Source: 20CM-4-69-16 sp035637455
GTDB taxonomy: Bacteria; Gemmatimonadota; Gemmatimonadetes; Gemmatimonadales; GWC2-71-9
Reading direction: 5' to 3'
NCBI GenBank assembly: GCA_035637455.1
Contig: DASPXE010000305.1
Coordinates: 1-64,000, forward strand
DNA length: 64,000 bases
The notes beneath the pieces are model-generated. The model worked only from the letters and a program-made list of their open reading frames with translations, was not told the origin of the DNA and searched no databases. The translations under genes and the position numbers were made by a program. Below, piece by piece: positions 36,346-43,573 of this stretch (positions within the stretch are counted from its first letter, which is position 1; every line of letters starts with the position of its first letter).

Positions 36346-37252
36346 TCTCTCGCGGCGCGCGCGCCTCGCGCTCGCCGCGTCCCTCGTGGTCACCGCCTGG
36401 AGCCTGCCGCGTCTCTCCGGGGTGCAGCGCCTCGCCGGCGGCACGGCCGTCTCGCTCGCGGCCGGGGCGTGCGCGCTCGTGGTGCTGCTCGTCGCCCGCC
36501 TCCCGCTCGGCTTCTCCTGGGGACCGGCGCGCTCCCGGCGGCTCGTGCCGGACGTGGCAAGCGGTTTCGCGCTGGGCGCTGCCTGCGCTGCCGCGCTGAT
36601 GTGGGACGGCAACGATGCGCGCCTGGTCCAGCTGTGGCGCGACGACCGCGCAGCCGCGGTGGCGCTCCTAGCGGGTGTCGCCGCTTGGGGAGCCGCCATC
36701 GCGGCCACGCGCCAGCGCGCGCTGTGGCGCTGGTACGCTGCGGCGGCCGTGGCGGCGCTGCTGCCGGAGGCGCTGCTCTTCGCGGTGCTGCGGCCCGCCA
36801 CCCCGTCCGGCTTCGCCGCCGCGTTCGCGTTCTTCCTCGTCGCCGACACGGCCGTGGCGTTCGCAACCGAAGAGCTCGCGTTCCGACGCGCGCTCGTCGG
36901 GCCACCGGACGGCGCGGGTCTGGGCGCGCTGCTCTTCATGGCGGTCGTGTTCGGGCTGTGGCACGCCGTGCAGCCCGGCTACGGCGGCGCGCCCTGGGGG
37001 ACGTTCCTCGGCACGGCGCTGGGCGGGTTCGTCGCGGGATGCGTGTACGCGCTCTCCGGCTCGCTCAGCGCCGCGGCGCTGTACCACGGGCTCCACAACG
37101 CTCCGCTCAAAGCGCTGGGCGGCGCGCTGATCGCCACGGGCCGCGCCGGGCTCGCGGCCGGCCTCGCGCTCGGCTGCACGGCCGCGCTCGCGGTCGCGCT
37201 CGGCTGGCTGGTGTGGCAGCGTGGCGGGCGCGAGGCCTCCCGTCTATCTTAG
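36329..37252 (+). CDS. CPBP-family intramembrane metalloprotease (Abi/CAAX-like)
   Basis: 307 residues, about eight membrane helices. Seen: EELAFRRAL (the EExxxR motif), FGLWHA (His of the second motif) and YHGLHN (third motif), all three catalytic regions of the CPBP/Rce1 family. Substrate unknown; relatives include bacteriocin-immunity and prenyl-protein-protease-like proteins. ATG overlaps the birA 3' end by 17 nt. Confidence 0.88.
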   Translation: MSSSPDLSRRARLALAASLVVTAWSLPRLSGVQRLAGGTAVSLAAGACALVVLLVARLPLGFSWGPARSRRLVPDVASGFALGAACAAALMWDGNDARLVQLWRDDRAAAVALLAGVAAWGAAIAATRQRALWRWYAAAAVAALLPEALLFAVLRPATPSGFAAAFAFFLVADTAVAFATEELAFRRALVGPPDGAGLGALLFMAVVFGLWHAVQPGYGGAPWGTFLGTALGGFVAGCVYALSGSLSAAALYHGLHNAPLKALGGALIATGRAGLAAGLALGCTAALAVALGWLVWQRGGREASRLS

Positions 37253-37259
37253 CCCGCGC

Positions 37260-38039
37260 ATGCTCCTCGCCATCAATATCAACAACACGGAAACGAAGCT
37301 CGGTCTGTTCCGCGGCGACAGCCTCGAGGCGCATTGGCGGCTGACGACGGCTCCGGCACGCACCCCGGACGAGTGGGCGGCGGCCTTCACCTCCTACCTC
37401 TTACAGGGGGGGCGGTCGACCCAGGAAGTCCGGGCGGCGGTCGTCGCGTCCGTCGTGCCACCGGTGACGCAGGGGGTGTGCGAGGCGGTCGAGCTGGCCA
37501 CGACGGTTCGTCCGGTGATCGTGGACGGTCGCTCGGCGCTGCCCATCACGCTCGACGTCGACGAGCCGCTCGCGGTCGGGGCCGACCGGATCCTCAACAC
37601 GCTGGCCGCATCGCAGCTGTTCCGCCGCGACACCATCGTTGTCGACTTCGGCACCGCTACCACGTTCGACTGCATCACGGCGGACGGCCGGTTCATCGGG
37701 GGCGTGATCATGCCCGGGCTCCGCACGGCGTCCGATGCGCTGATCCGCAATACGGCGAAGCTCCCCGCCACCGAGCTCACGCCGCCCGAGCACGTGATAG
37801 GGCGGCGTACCGAGGACTGCATCCGGGCGGGCGTCCTGCTCGGGGCGGCGGAGGCCGTTGACGGCATCGTCCGCCGCATCAAGGCCGAGTGGCCCAACGG
37901 CAACACGCCGCAGGTCATCGCGACCGGCGGACTGGCGAGCCTCGTCGCGCCGCTCGCGCGCGCCATCGAGTCGGTCCACCCCGATCTCACGCTGGCGGGC
38001 CTGCGCATCGCAGCCACCGCGCTCGGGCTGCAGTGGTAG
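37260..38039 (+). CDS. coaX: Type III pantothenate kinase
   Basis: First step of coenzyme A synthesis, ATP-dependent phosphorylation of pantothenate. 259 residues, ASKHA fold. Seen: AININNTETKLGLF (phosphate motif, with Asn-Asn-Thr), the AVGADRILN segment, VVDFGTATTFD, and GGVIMPGL. It is the K+-dependent type not inhibited by CoA in other bacteria. A TATCTT -10-like box lies at 37245-37250, 9 nt before the ATG, so an internal leaderless promoter may exist. The stop overlaps the next gene. Confidence 0.95.
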   Translation: MLLAININNTETKLGLFRGDSLEAHWRLTTAPARTPDEWAAAFTSYLLQGGRSTQEVRAAVVASVVPPVTQGVCEAVELATTVRPVIVDGRSALPITLDVDEPLAVGADRILNTLAASQLFRRDTIVVDFGTATTFDCITADGRFIGGVIMPGLRTASDALIRNTAKLPATELTPPEHVIGRRTEDCIRAGVLLGAAEAVDGIVRRIKAEWPNGNTPQVIATGGLASLVAPLARAIESVHPDLTLAGLRIAATALGLQW

Positions 38040-38968
38040 GCGCGAGCGTCCCGCCCCGCCCGCGCACGGCGTGGCGCCGCTGGGGCTACCGACTGCTGCC
38101 GGGCGATGGGTTCTCCTACGTGCTGCACCTCCGCCCTGCCGAATGGCCGATCATGGCGGCGCATACGGCGCTCGGCTACCTGCTGGCCGTAGGGATGCCG
38201 GGCGCGGCGCGGGGCGAGCGGCTGGTGCCGGCGCTCTGGGCGCTCGTCATCTGGGTGATCTTCCTCAACGGCGGCACGCTCGCGATCAATAGCGTGTTCG
38301 ACAAGGACGAGGGCGATATCGGCTATCTGATCGCGCCGCCGCCCATTCCCAAGCACCTGCTGCTCTTCAGCAGCGCGCTGCTCGTGGGGGGCCAGCTGCT
38401 CGCGTTCACCCTGCCGCCCGCGTTCCGCATCGTGTACGCGCTCTGCTTCGCGATGTCCGTCCTGTATTCGGTGCCGCCGTTCCGGTTCAAAGCGGTGGCC
38501 GGCGTGGACTGGTTGATCAACATGTGGGGGTTCGGCTCGTTTACGCCCTTTGCAACGTGGGCGGCGACCGGGCGATCGCTCGACCTCGGTCACGCCCTGC
38601 TGCTGCTCGGCTTCTGCCCCCTGTTCGCGGGGCTCTATCCGCTCACCCAGCTGTATCAATTGGATGAAGATCGCCGGCGGGGCGATCGGACCCTGGCGTT
38701 GATCCTCGGCATGCGGCGCAGTCTCGGCGTCGCGATCGCCTGTGTGCTCGCGGCATTTGCGTTGTTTCTGTGGGCCGCGGTCGTGTTGGGCGCCGGGACG
38801 TGGGCCGGCGCGCTGAGCGTGCCGCTGGCGGTGTGGCTCGGCGTGCTCGCGCCCTGGTACGCGCGGCACGCCGGCTGGGCCCCGGCCCAGCATCAACGCG
38901 CCATGTATCGGGCGTTGACGGCTTGGGCGGTGACGGACGTTACCGTCCTCGCGGTGTTTGCCCGGTGA
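38033..38968 (+). CDS. UbiA-family prenyltransferase (second copy)
   Basis: 311 residues, polytopic. GTG start overlapping the coaX stop. First Asp motif NSVFDKDEGD and second-motif region YQLDEDRRRGDRTLAL are present, so it is probably an active Mg2+-dependent prenyltransferase. Unlike the copy at 33957, the PERPL sequence is missing after motif one; instead there is IAPPPIPKHLLL. It may act on a quinone, chlorophyll-like or aromatic acceptor; substrate unknown. Confidence 0.78.
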   Translation: MVGASVPPRPRTAWRRWGYRLLPGDGFSYVLHLRPAEWPIMAAHTALGYLLAVGMPGAARGERLVPALWALVIWVIFLNGGTLAINSVFDKDEGDIGYLIAPPPIPKHLLLFSSALLVGGQLLAFTLPPAFRIVYALCFAMSVLYSVPPFRFKAVAGVDWLINMWGFGSFTPFATWAATGRSLDLGHALLLLGFCPLFAGLYPLTQLYQLDEDRRRGDRTLALILGMRRSLGVAIACVLAAFALFLWAAVVLGAGTWAGALSVPLAVWLGVLAPWYARHAGWAPAQHQRAMYRALTAWAVTDVTVLAVFAR

Positions 38969-38985
38969 GACCCCGAGCATAGATT
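38957..38985 (+). promoter_or_regulatory. Promoter for the membrane-protein gene at 39024
   Basis: TTTGCC (38957-38962), 17-bp spacer, TAGATT (38980-38985). It leaves a leader of about 32 nt that carries an ACGAGG ribosome site before the ATG. Confidence 0.55.
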
Positions 38986-39023
38986 TCCCGAGCCCAACCT
39001 TCCTCACGAGGACCTTCAGGCGC

Positions 39024-39638
39024 ATGTCGACTACGGCGACACCCGCGACATCGGACCGCTCGGACTTTCGCACCGTCATGGTGGGGGGCACCCAGGTCGG
39101 TGTCCTCACGGCCGTCGCCGTGGTGGCGTTTCTCGCCGTGTCCCGTCAGGTGCCAGCGGTCGTGCCGCAGAGCCTGCTCGAGACGTTGATCGTCCTGGCA
39201 GCAGGGATCGCGGTGAGCTTCCTTCCCGGCCGGTTGACCGAGGCGCGGCACGTCGAGGGTATCGCGGGCGCCGCCGCGATCGGGCTGTGGGGAACGGTCG
39301 TCTTCATGGCGCTCGACATCGTGCTGCTGCGGCCGTTCAAGGCCTACCCCTGGACCTGGGACGCCGTTGGCGGCGGCAGCACGTGGTGGTACTTGCCGAT
39401 CTGGTGGATGCTCGGGACCGCGCTCGCCTGGACCGGAGCGATCGTCATGGCGGATCGGGCGGCGCGGGGCGACCCGGCGCTCGTCCGCGCCGCGACGCCG
39501 ACCGTCGCCGGTGCGGTGCTGCTCGCGGCGGTCGCGCGGCTCGCCGGGCTCCCCGTGGCGCTGCCGGTCGCGACCGGCGCGGGCTTCGCGCTAACGCTGG
39601 CGGTGCGCGCCGTCGTCGCGCTCGTCCGCAAGCGGTAG
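39024..39638 (+). CDS. Polytopic membrane protein of unknown function
   Basis: 204 residues, not recognised. About six hydrophobic helices; Thr/Ser-rich N-terminus before the first helix, and the TWWYLPIWWM aromatic-rich segment in the middle. ATG chosen because a ribosome site and promoter precede it; the frame is open upstream. No known motif. Confidence 0.65.
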   Translation: MSTTATPATSDRSDFRTVMVGGTQVGVLTAVAVVAFLAVSRQVPAVVPQSLLETLIVLAAGIAVSFLPGRLTEARHVEGIAGAAAIGLWGTVVFMALDIVLLRPFKAYPWTWDAVGGGSTWWYLPIWWMLGTALAWTGAIVMADRAARGDPALVRAATPTVAGAVLLAAVARLAGLPVALPVATGAGFALTLAVRAVVALVRKR

Positions 39639-39669
39639 GGCAGAGCGGAGGGGAAGGGGGGACGGCGCC

Positions 39670-39954
39670 GTGCCCCGTTGGCTCGCGCATCTGCTCATCG
39701 TGTTGGGCTGGCTGGTCACGCCGCTGCTCGCGTGGGGAGCCTCGTACGCCGGGTTGTGGGTAGGCGCGCTCGTGGGCACCCGATTCGCCCAGCCGCTCAC
39801 CATGCTGGCGGTCGCGGGCCTCGGCGCGGCGTTGTTCGGGTTCAGCGCGCTCGCGCTGTGGGTCCGGTTCATGCGACGGGTGCCGCACCTCCTCTCCCAT
39901 CACATGGCGCCGCGCCCGTCGCAGGAGCAAGCCGCCGTTGCCGCGGCGGACTGA
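39670..39954 (+). CDS. Small two-helix membrane protein
   Basis: 94 residues, GTG start. Two predicted membrane helices (about 5-30 and 43-68) followed by a polar C-terminus. No recognisable family. It overlaps the start of the NlpC/P60 gene by 17 nt, suggesting translational coupling. Confidence 0.6.
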   Translation: MPRWLAHLLIVLGWLVTPLLAWGASYAGLWVGALVGTRFAQPLTMLAVAGLGAALFGFSALALWVRFMRRVPHLLSHHMAPRPSQEQAAVAAAD

Positions 39955-40924
39955 GCGCGTCGCACTGCTGTTGCTCCCGCTCGCGCCGGCGGCGCTCACC
40001 GCCCAGGGGCGAGGCTTGGAGTTTCACGTCGGCCGGTGGTACAACGGCAACCGCGCGGACACCTACGAATTCCGGACCAATGCCCGTCTCGGTGCGGGGA
40101 CGACCTTCACGCAGGGGTTCGGGGTCTCCGTGCTCGTGAACGACACCCTGGGTCACCGTCGTGCCTTTTACGGCGTGGGCTACGAGATCCAAGGGTGGCG
40201 CGGGCGGTCGAGCCTCGGTCCCTACGCCCTCGCCGGCGTCGCCCTCGGCTTGTCCACCGATACTAGCGGTCGGAAGCTCGCCGCCCAATGGAGCGTGGGC
40301 GGCGGAGTGGAGTGGCGCCCGTTCGCATGGCTCGCAGCGGGGAGCGAGCTGCGCTACCGACTGGAGGACCGCGGGCCACGTGGCTTCTGGCGACCCGGCA
40401 GCACCGCGCGCAAGGGCGTCAGCGCTGCGCTCGGGATCTCGATCGGATTGGGCAAGGGGGAGCGGGGCAGGGGGCGGGGTGACGCCGGAGCCCCGCCCGA
40501 GCTTCCTCCCGCCGCTCCACCTACGACGATCACGGGGAACGCCGTCGACGTGGTGCAAACCGCTCTCGAGTCGCTCGGTACGCCGTACGTTTGGGGGGGA
40601 ACCGCCGACAACGGCTTCGACTGCTCGGGGCTGGTCCAATATGCGTACGGCCAGCACGGGATCCGCCTGCCGCGCATGAGCCGCGACCAGGCGCGCGCCG
40701 GCGCGGAAGTCGCGCCCGTGGTGGACGCGCTGCGACCGGGCGACATCTTGCTGTTCGCGGCGCAGCCCGGCTCGGGTGTGACTCATGTAGGGATGTACGT
40801 CGGCGAGTGGAAGTTCATCCACAGCTCGAACCGGGGCGTGAAGCTGTCCCGACTCGACGTGCGGGACCCAGAGGGGGCGTACTGGCTGGACCGCTGGGTG
40901 GGGGCGAGGCGGATCATACCGTGA
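39938..40924 (+). CDS. NlpC/P60 peptidase fused to an N-terminal outer-membrane-barrel-like domain
   Basis: 328 residues, TTG start. Signal peptide (VALLLLPLAPAALTAQ), then a beta-rich domain (about 25-175) with RWYNGNRADTYEFR and YGVGYEIQGWRGR, looking like a small OmpA/opacity-type barrel. Then a Gly/Pro linker and a C-terminal NlpC/P60 domain (about 200-325) with the catalytic Cys in NGFDCSGLVQYAYG, His in THVGMYVG, and HSS as third residue. It likely cleaves D-Glu-type peptidoglycan cross-bridges. An alternative is a periplasmic beta-domain rather than a barrel. Confidence 0.78.
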   Translation: MPRRTERVALLLLPLAPAALTAQGRGLEFHVGRWYNGNRADTYEFRTNARLGAGTTFTQGFGVSVLVNDTLGHRRAFYGVGYEIQGWRGRSSLGPYALAGVALGLSTDTSGRKLAAQWSVGGGVEWRPFAWLAAGSELRYRLEDRGPRGFWRPGSTARKGVSAALGISIGLGKGERGRGRGDAGAPPELPPAAPPTTITGNAVDVVQTALESLGTPYVWGGTADNGFDCSGLVQYAYGQHGIRLPRMSRDQARAGAEVAPVVDALRPGDILLFAAQPGSGVTHVGMYVGEWKFIHSSNRGVKLSRLDVRDPEGAYWLDRWVGARRIIP

Positions 40925-41373
40925 CACGTTCCACGATGCCAAGACGGCCAGGTGTACCGCGTTGGGTTCCTGTGGATCGTTGCGTCGTGCCGCTTGTCAC
41001 GATTCTCAGCGCCTGCGCTCCCGCCACCGGCTACCGTGCACCCACGTCGGTCCGTGGCTACGAGATCCTCATCGGCCGCCAAGATTCCCTGAGCCGAGAG
41101 GTCGGCCGGGGGCTCAAGCGCCGCGGGTATACGGTTCGCACCGCGGTGCGAGGTGGCGGTACCGCCACTGCCTATCTGCTCTCGTTCACTCAGCGGGAGC
41201 CCGAGCCCGGCGCGGCGACCTGGCTGTATGTCCGGCTCGCCGACACCCGCACCGGGGCCATCGTCGCAGCGGTGTCCGCCCCCCGGGACTCTCTGGGAGC
41301 GACGGTCGAGGCCCGCGCGCGGGCGATCGTCGATTCCCTCACACAGCGACCTCCCCTCAGCCCCCCGCTCTGA
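40921..41373 (+). CDS. Putative lipoprotein
   Basis: 150 residues. GTG start overlapping the upstream stop; an internal ATG is possible five codons later. The N-terminus has a hydrophobic stretch and a lipobox-like LSAC, so it is probably exported and lipidated. The mature part has the pattern GYEILIGRQDSLSREVGRGL and a beta-rich region (TAYLLSFTQREPEPGAATWL); no named family. It sits directly upstream of groES, on the same strand. Confidence 0.6.
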   Translation: MTRSTMPRRPGVPRWVPVDRCVVPLVTILSACAPATGYRAPTSVRGYEILIGRQDSLSREVGRGLKRRGYTVRTAVRGGGTATAYLLSFTQREPEPGAATWLYVRLADTRTGAIVAAVSAPRDSLGATVEARARAIVDSLTQRPPLSPPL

Positions 41374-41381
41374 CCCCCCAC

Positions 41382-41410
41382 TTGACTTACGACGGCAGAG
41401 GGGAGAGATT
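41382..41410 (+). promoter_or_regulatory. groESL promoter
   Basis: TTGACT (41382-41387), 17-bp spacer, GAGATT (41405-41410), housekeeping type. The CIRCE operator begins 13 bp downstream. Confidence 0.65.
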
Positions 41411-41423
41411 CCCCGCGGTTCTC

Positions 41424-41450
41424 TTAGCACTCACTTCGCCAGAGTGCTAA
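41424..41450 (+). promoter_or_regulatory. CIRCE operator (HrcA binding site)
   Basis: Perfect inverted repeat TTAGCACTC-N9-GAGTGCTAA (41424-41432 and 41442-41450), the classical CIRCE element. It predicts repression by HrcA and induction by heat shock. hrcA is not in the window. Confidence 0.97.
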
Positions 41451-41498
41451 TCGCAATACGAAACAAGCACTTACAGAGTACAGCGGAGGTCTAGCACC

Positions 41499-41813
41499 AT
41501 GGCTACTGCGACCACGAGCAAGACCAAGCTGAAGGTCTTCCCGCTCGCCGACCGGGTGGCGATCCGGCCGATCGAGGAGACGGAGCAGATGAAGGGTGGG
41601 CTGTACATCCCGGACACGGCCAAGGAGAAGCCGATTCAGGGCGAAGTACTCGCCGTAGGTCCCGGTCGGCGCGAGAAAGGGGAGCTGGTCCCGCTCGAGC
41701 TCAAGGTGGGCGATCGCGTGGTGTACGGGAAGTACAGCGGCACCCAGGTGGAGCTCGAAGGTGAGGAGATCATCCTGATCAAGGAATCCGACGTCATCGC
41801 CAAGCTCGGCTGA
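41499..41813 (+). CDS. groES: Co-chaperonin GroES
   Basis: 104 residues, with a short Thr/Ala/Lys-rich N-terminal extension before KVFPLADRVAIRP. The mobile loop (ETEQMKGGLYIPDTAKEKP) and the domed roof are normal. Works as a heptameric lid on GroEL. AGCGGAGG ribosome site about 10 nt before the ATG. Controlled by the CIRCE upstream. Confidence 0.97.
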   Translation: MATATTSKTKLKVFPLADRVAIRPIEETEQMKGGLYIPDTAKEKPIQGEVLAVGPGRREKGELVPLELKVGDRVVYGKYSGTQVELEGEEIILIKESDVIAKLG

Positions 41814-41832
41814 GTTCTAGGAGGAATACGCA

Positions 41833-43470
41833 ATGCCTGCGAAGCAACTGGAGTTCAACACCGAGGCCCGCGCCCGGCTGAAGCGGGGCGTGGACCAGTT
41901 GGCCGAAGCGGTGAAGGTCACGCTCGGCCCCAAGGGTAGGAACGTCGTCATCGACAAGAAGTTCGGTAACCCGACGGTGACTAAGGACGGCGTCACCGTG
42001 GCCAAAGAGATCGAGCTCGAGGATCCGATCGAGAACATGGGCGCCCAGATGGTGAAGGAAGTGGCGACCAAGACATCGGATCTGGCGGGCGACGGCACGA
42101 CCACGGCGACCGTGTTGGCCCAGGCGATCTTCCGTGAAGGTCTCAAGTCCGTGACCGCCGGCTCGAACCCGATGTCGCTCAAGCGCGGGATCGAGCGCGC
42201 CGTGGAGACTGTGGTGGAGGAGCTGAAGAAAATCTCGGTGCCCACGGCGGGGCGGAAGGAGATCGCCCAAGTCGGCGCCATCTCGGCGAACAACGACAAG
42301 GAGATCGGCAACCTGATCGCCGAGGCGATGGAAAAGGTGGGGAAGGACGGGGTGATCACGGTCGAGGAGGCGAAGGGCCTCGAGACCACCCTCGAGACCG
42401 TGGACGGGATGCAGTTCGACCGCGGCTATCTCTCGCCCTACTTCATCACCGATCCGGAGAAGATGGAGGCGGTGCTGGAGGACGCCTACGTTCTGATCCA
42501 CGACAAGAAGGTCTCCACGATGAAGGACCTGCTGCCGATCCTCGAGAAGGTGGCGCAGGCCGGCCGGCCGTTGCTCATTATCGCGGAGGACGTCGAGGGC
42601 GAGGCGCTGGCGACGCTCGTGGTCAACAAGCTCCGTGGCACGCTGAAAGTCTGTGGCGTCAAGGCGCCCGGCTTCGGTGACCGCCGCAAGGAGATGCTGA
42701 TCGACATCGCGGTGCTGACCGGCGCACCCCAGGTCATCTCCGAAGAGATGGGCCTGAAGCTCGAGAACGCCGTGCTGGGCGACCTCGGCCAAGCCAAGCG
42801 GATCGTGGTCGACAAGGACAACACGACCATCGTGGGCGGCAAGGGCAAGCGCGAGGCGATCCAGGGCCGCATCAAGGAGATCAAGGCGGCGATCGACAAG
42901 TCCACGTCGGACTACGACAAGGAGAAGCTGCAGGAGCGGCTCGCGAAGCTCGCGGGCGGTGTCGCAGTCATCAACGTGGGCGCGGCCACCGAGACCGAAA
43001 TGAAGGAGAAGAAGGCCCGCGTGGAGGACGCGTTGCACGCCACCCGCGCGGCGGTCGAGGAGGGCATCGTGCCGGGGGGCGGTGTGGCGCTGCTGTTCGC
43101 CCAGAAAGCGCTGGACAAGGTGAAGACGGCGGATGACGACGAGAAGATCGGCGTCGAGATCGTGCGCCGCTCGCTCGAAGAGCCGATGCGGATGATCGCG
43201 CAGAACGCGGGTGCCGAGGCCTCGATCGTCGTCGGCAAGGTGAAAGAGTCGAAAGACAAGAACTTCGGCTACAACGCCCAGACCGACTCGTTCGAGGATC
43301 TCGTCGTGGCGGGGGTCATCGACCCGACCAAGGTCACGCGCACCGCGCTGCAGAACGCCGCATCCATCGCCAGCCTGCTCCTCACCACCGAGTGCGTGGT
43401 GGTGGAGAAGAAGGAGAAGGAAAAGGCTCCGCCGATGCCCGGTGGCGGCGGCATGGGCGGGATGTACTGA
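41833..43470 (+). CDS. groEL: Chaperonin GroEL
   Basis: 60-kDa chaperonin, 545 residues. ATP-binding GDGTTTATVLAQ, the apical domain with GYLSPYFITD, and the Gly/Met C-terminal tail GGGGMGGMY. AGGAGG site 8 nt before the ATG. Cotranscribed with groES; a strong hairpin follows. Confidence 0.98.
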   Translation: MPAKQLEFNTEARARLKRGVDQLAEAVKVTLGPKGRNVVIDKKFGNPTVTKDGVTVAKEIELEDPIENMGAQMVKEVATKTSDLAGDGTTTATVLAQAIFREGLKSVTAGSNPMSLKRGIERAVETVVEELKKISVPTAGRKEIAQVGAISANNDKEIGNLIAEAMEKVGKDGVITVEEAKGLETTLETVDGMQFDRGYLSPYFITDPEKMEAVLEDAYVLIHDKKVSTMKDLLPILEKVAQAGRPLLIIAEDVEGEALATLVVNKLRGTLKVCGVKAPGFGDRRKEMLIDIAVLTGAPQVISEEMGLKLENAVLGDLGQAKRIVVDKDNTTIVGGKGKREAIQGRIKEIKAAIDKSTSDYDKEKLQERLAKLAGGVAVINVGAATETEMKEKKARVEDALHATRAAVEEGIVPGGGVALLFAQKALDKVKTADDDEKIGVEIVRRSLEEPMRMIAQNAGAEASIVVGKVKESKDKNFGYNAQTDSFEDLVVAGVIDPTKVTRTALQNAASIASLLLTTECVVVEKKEKEKAPPMPGGGGMGGMY

Positions 43471-43497
43471 TAGAGGCACTGACGCACGGACGCAACG

Positions 43498-43529
43498 GAG
43501 CGCCCCGGGGTGCAATCCCCGGGGCGCTC
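43498..43529 (+). terminator. Hairpin terminator after groEL
   Basis: Perfect 13-bp stem (GAGCGCCCCGGGG with CCCCGGGGCGCTC), 6-nt loop TGCAAT, 28 nt after the groEL stop. No uninterrupted T-run follows (next bases TCGTTC), so it may work by pausing with Rho or without a U-tract. Confidence 0.85.
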
Positions 43530-43573
43530 TCGTTCACCGGCGTGGCCAGCGTCCCCGAGGTGTATCTTTAGCT

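Noticed and set aside
36329..37252. Reading the CPBP protease as an abortive-infection defence gene
   Set aside because: The Abi label comes from family naming only; the gene lies in a housekeeping run (birA, coaX), with no defence partner.
43498..43529. Considering the groEL-downstream palindrome as a regulatory operator
   Set aside because: Its position 28 nt after the groEL stop and its 13-bp GC stem fit a terminator; the groE operator is the CIRCE at 41424-41450.
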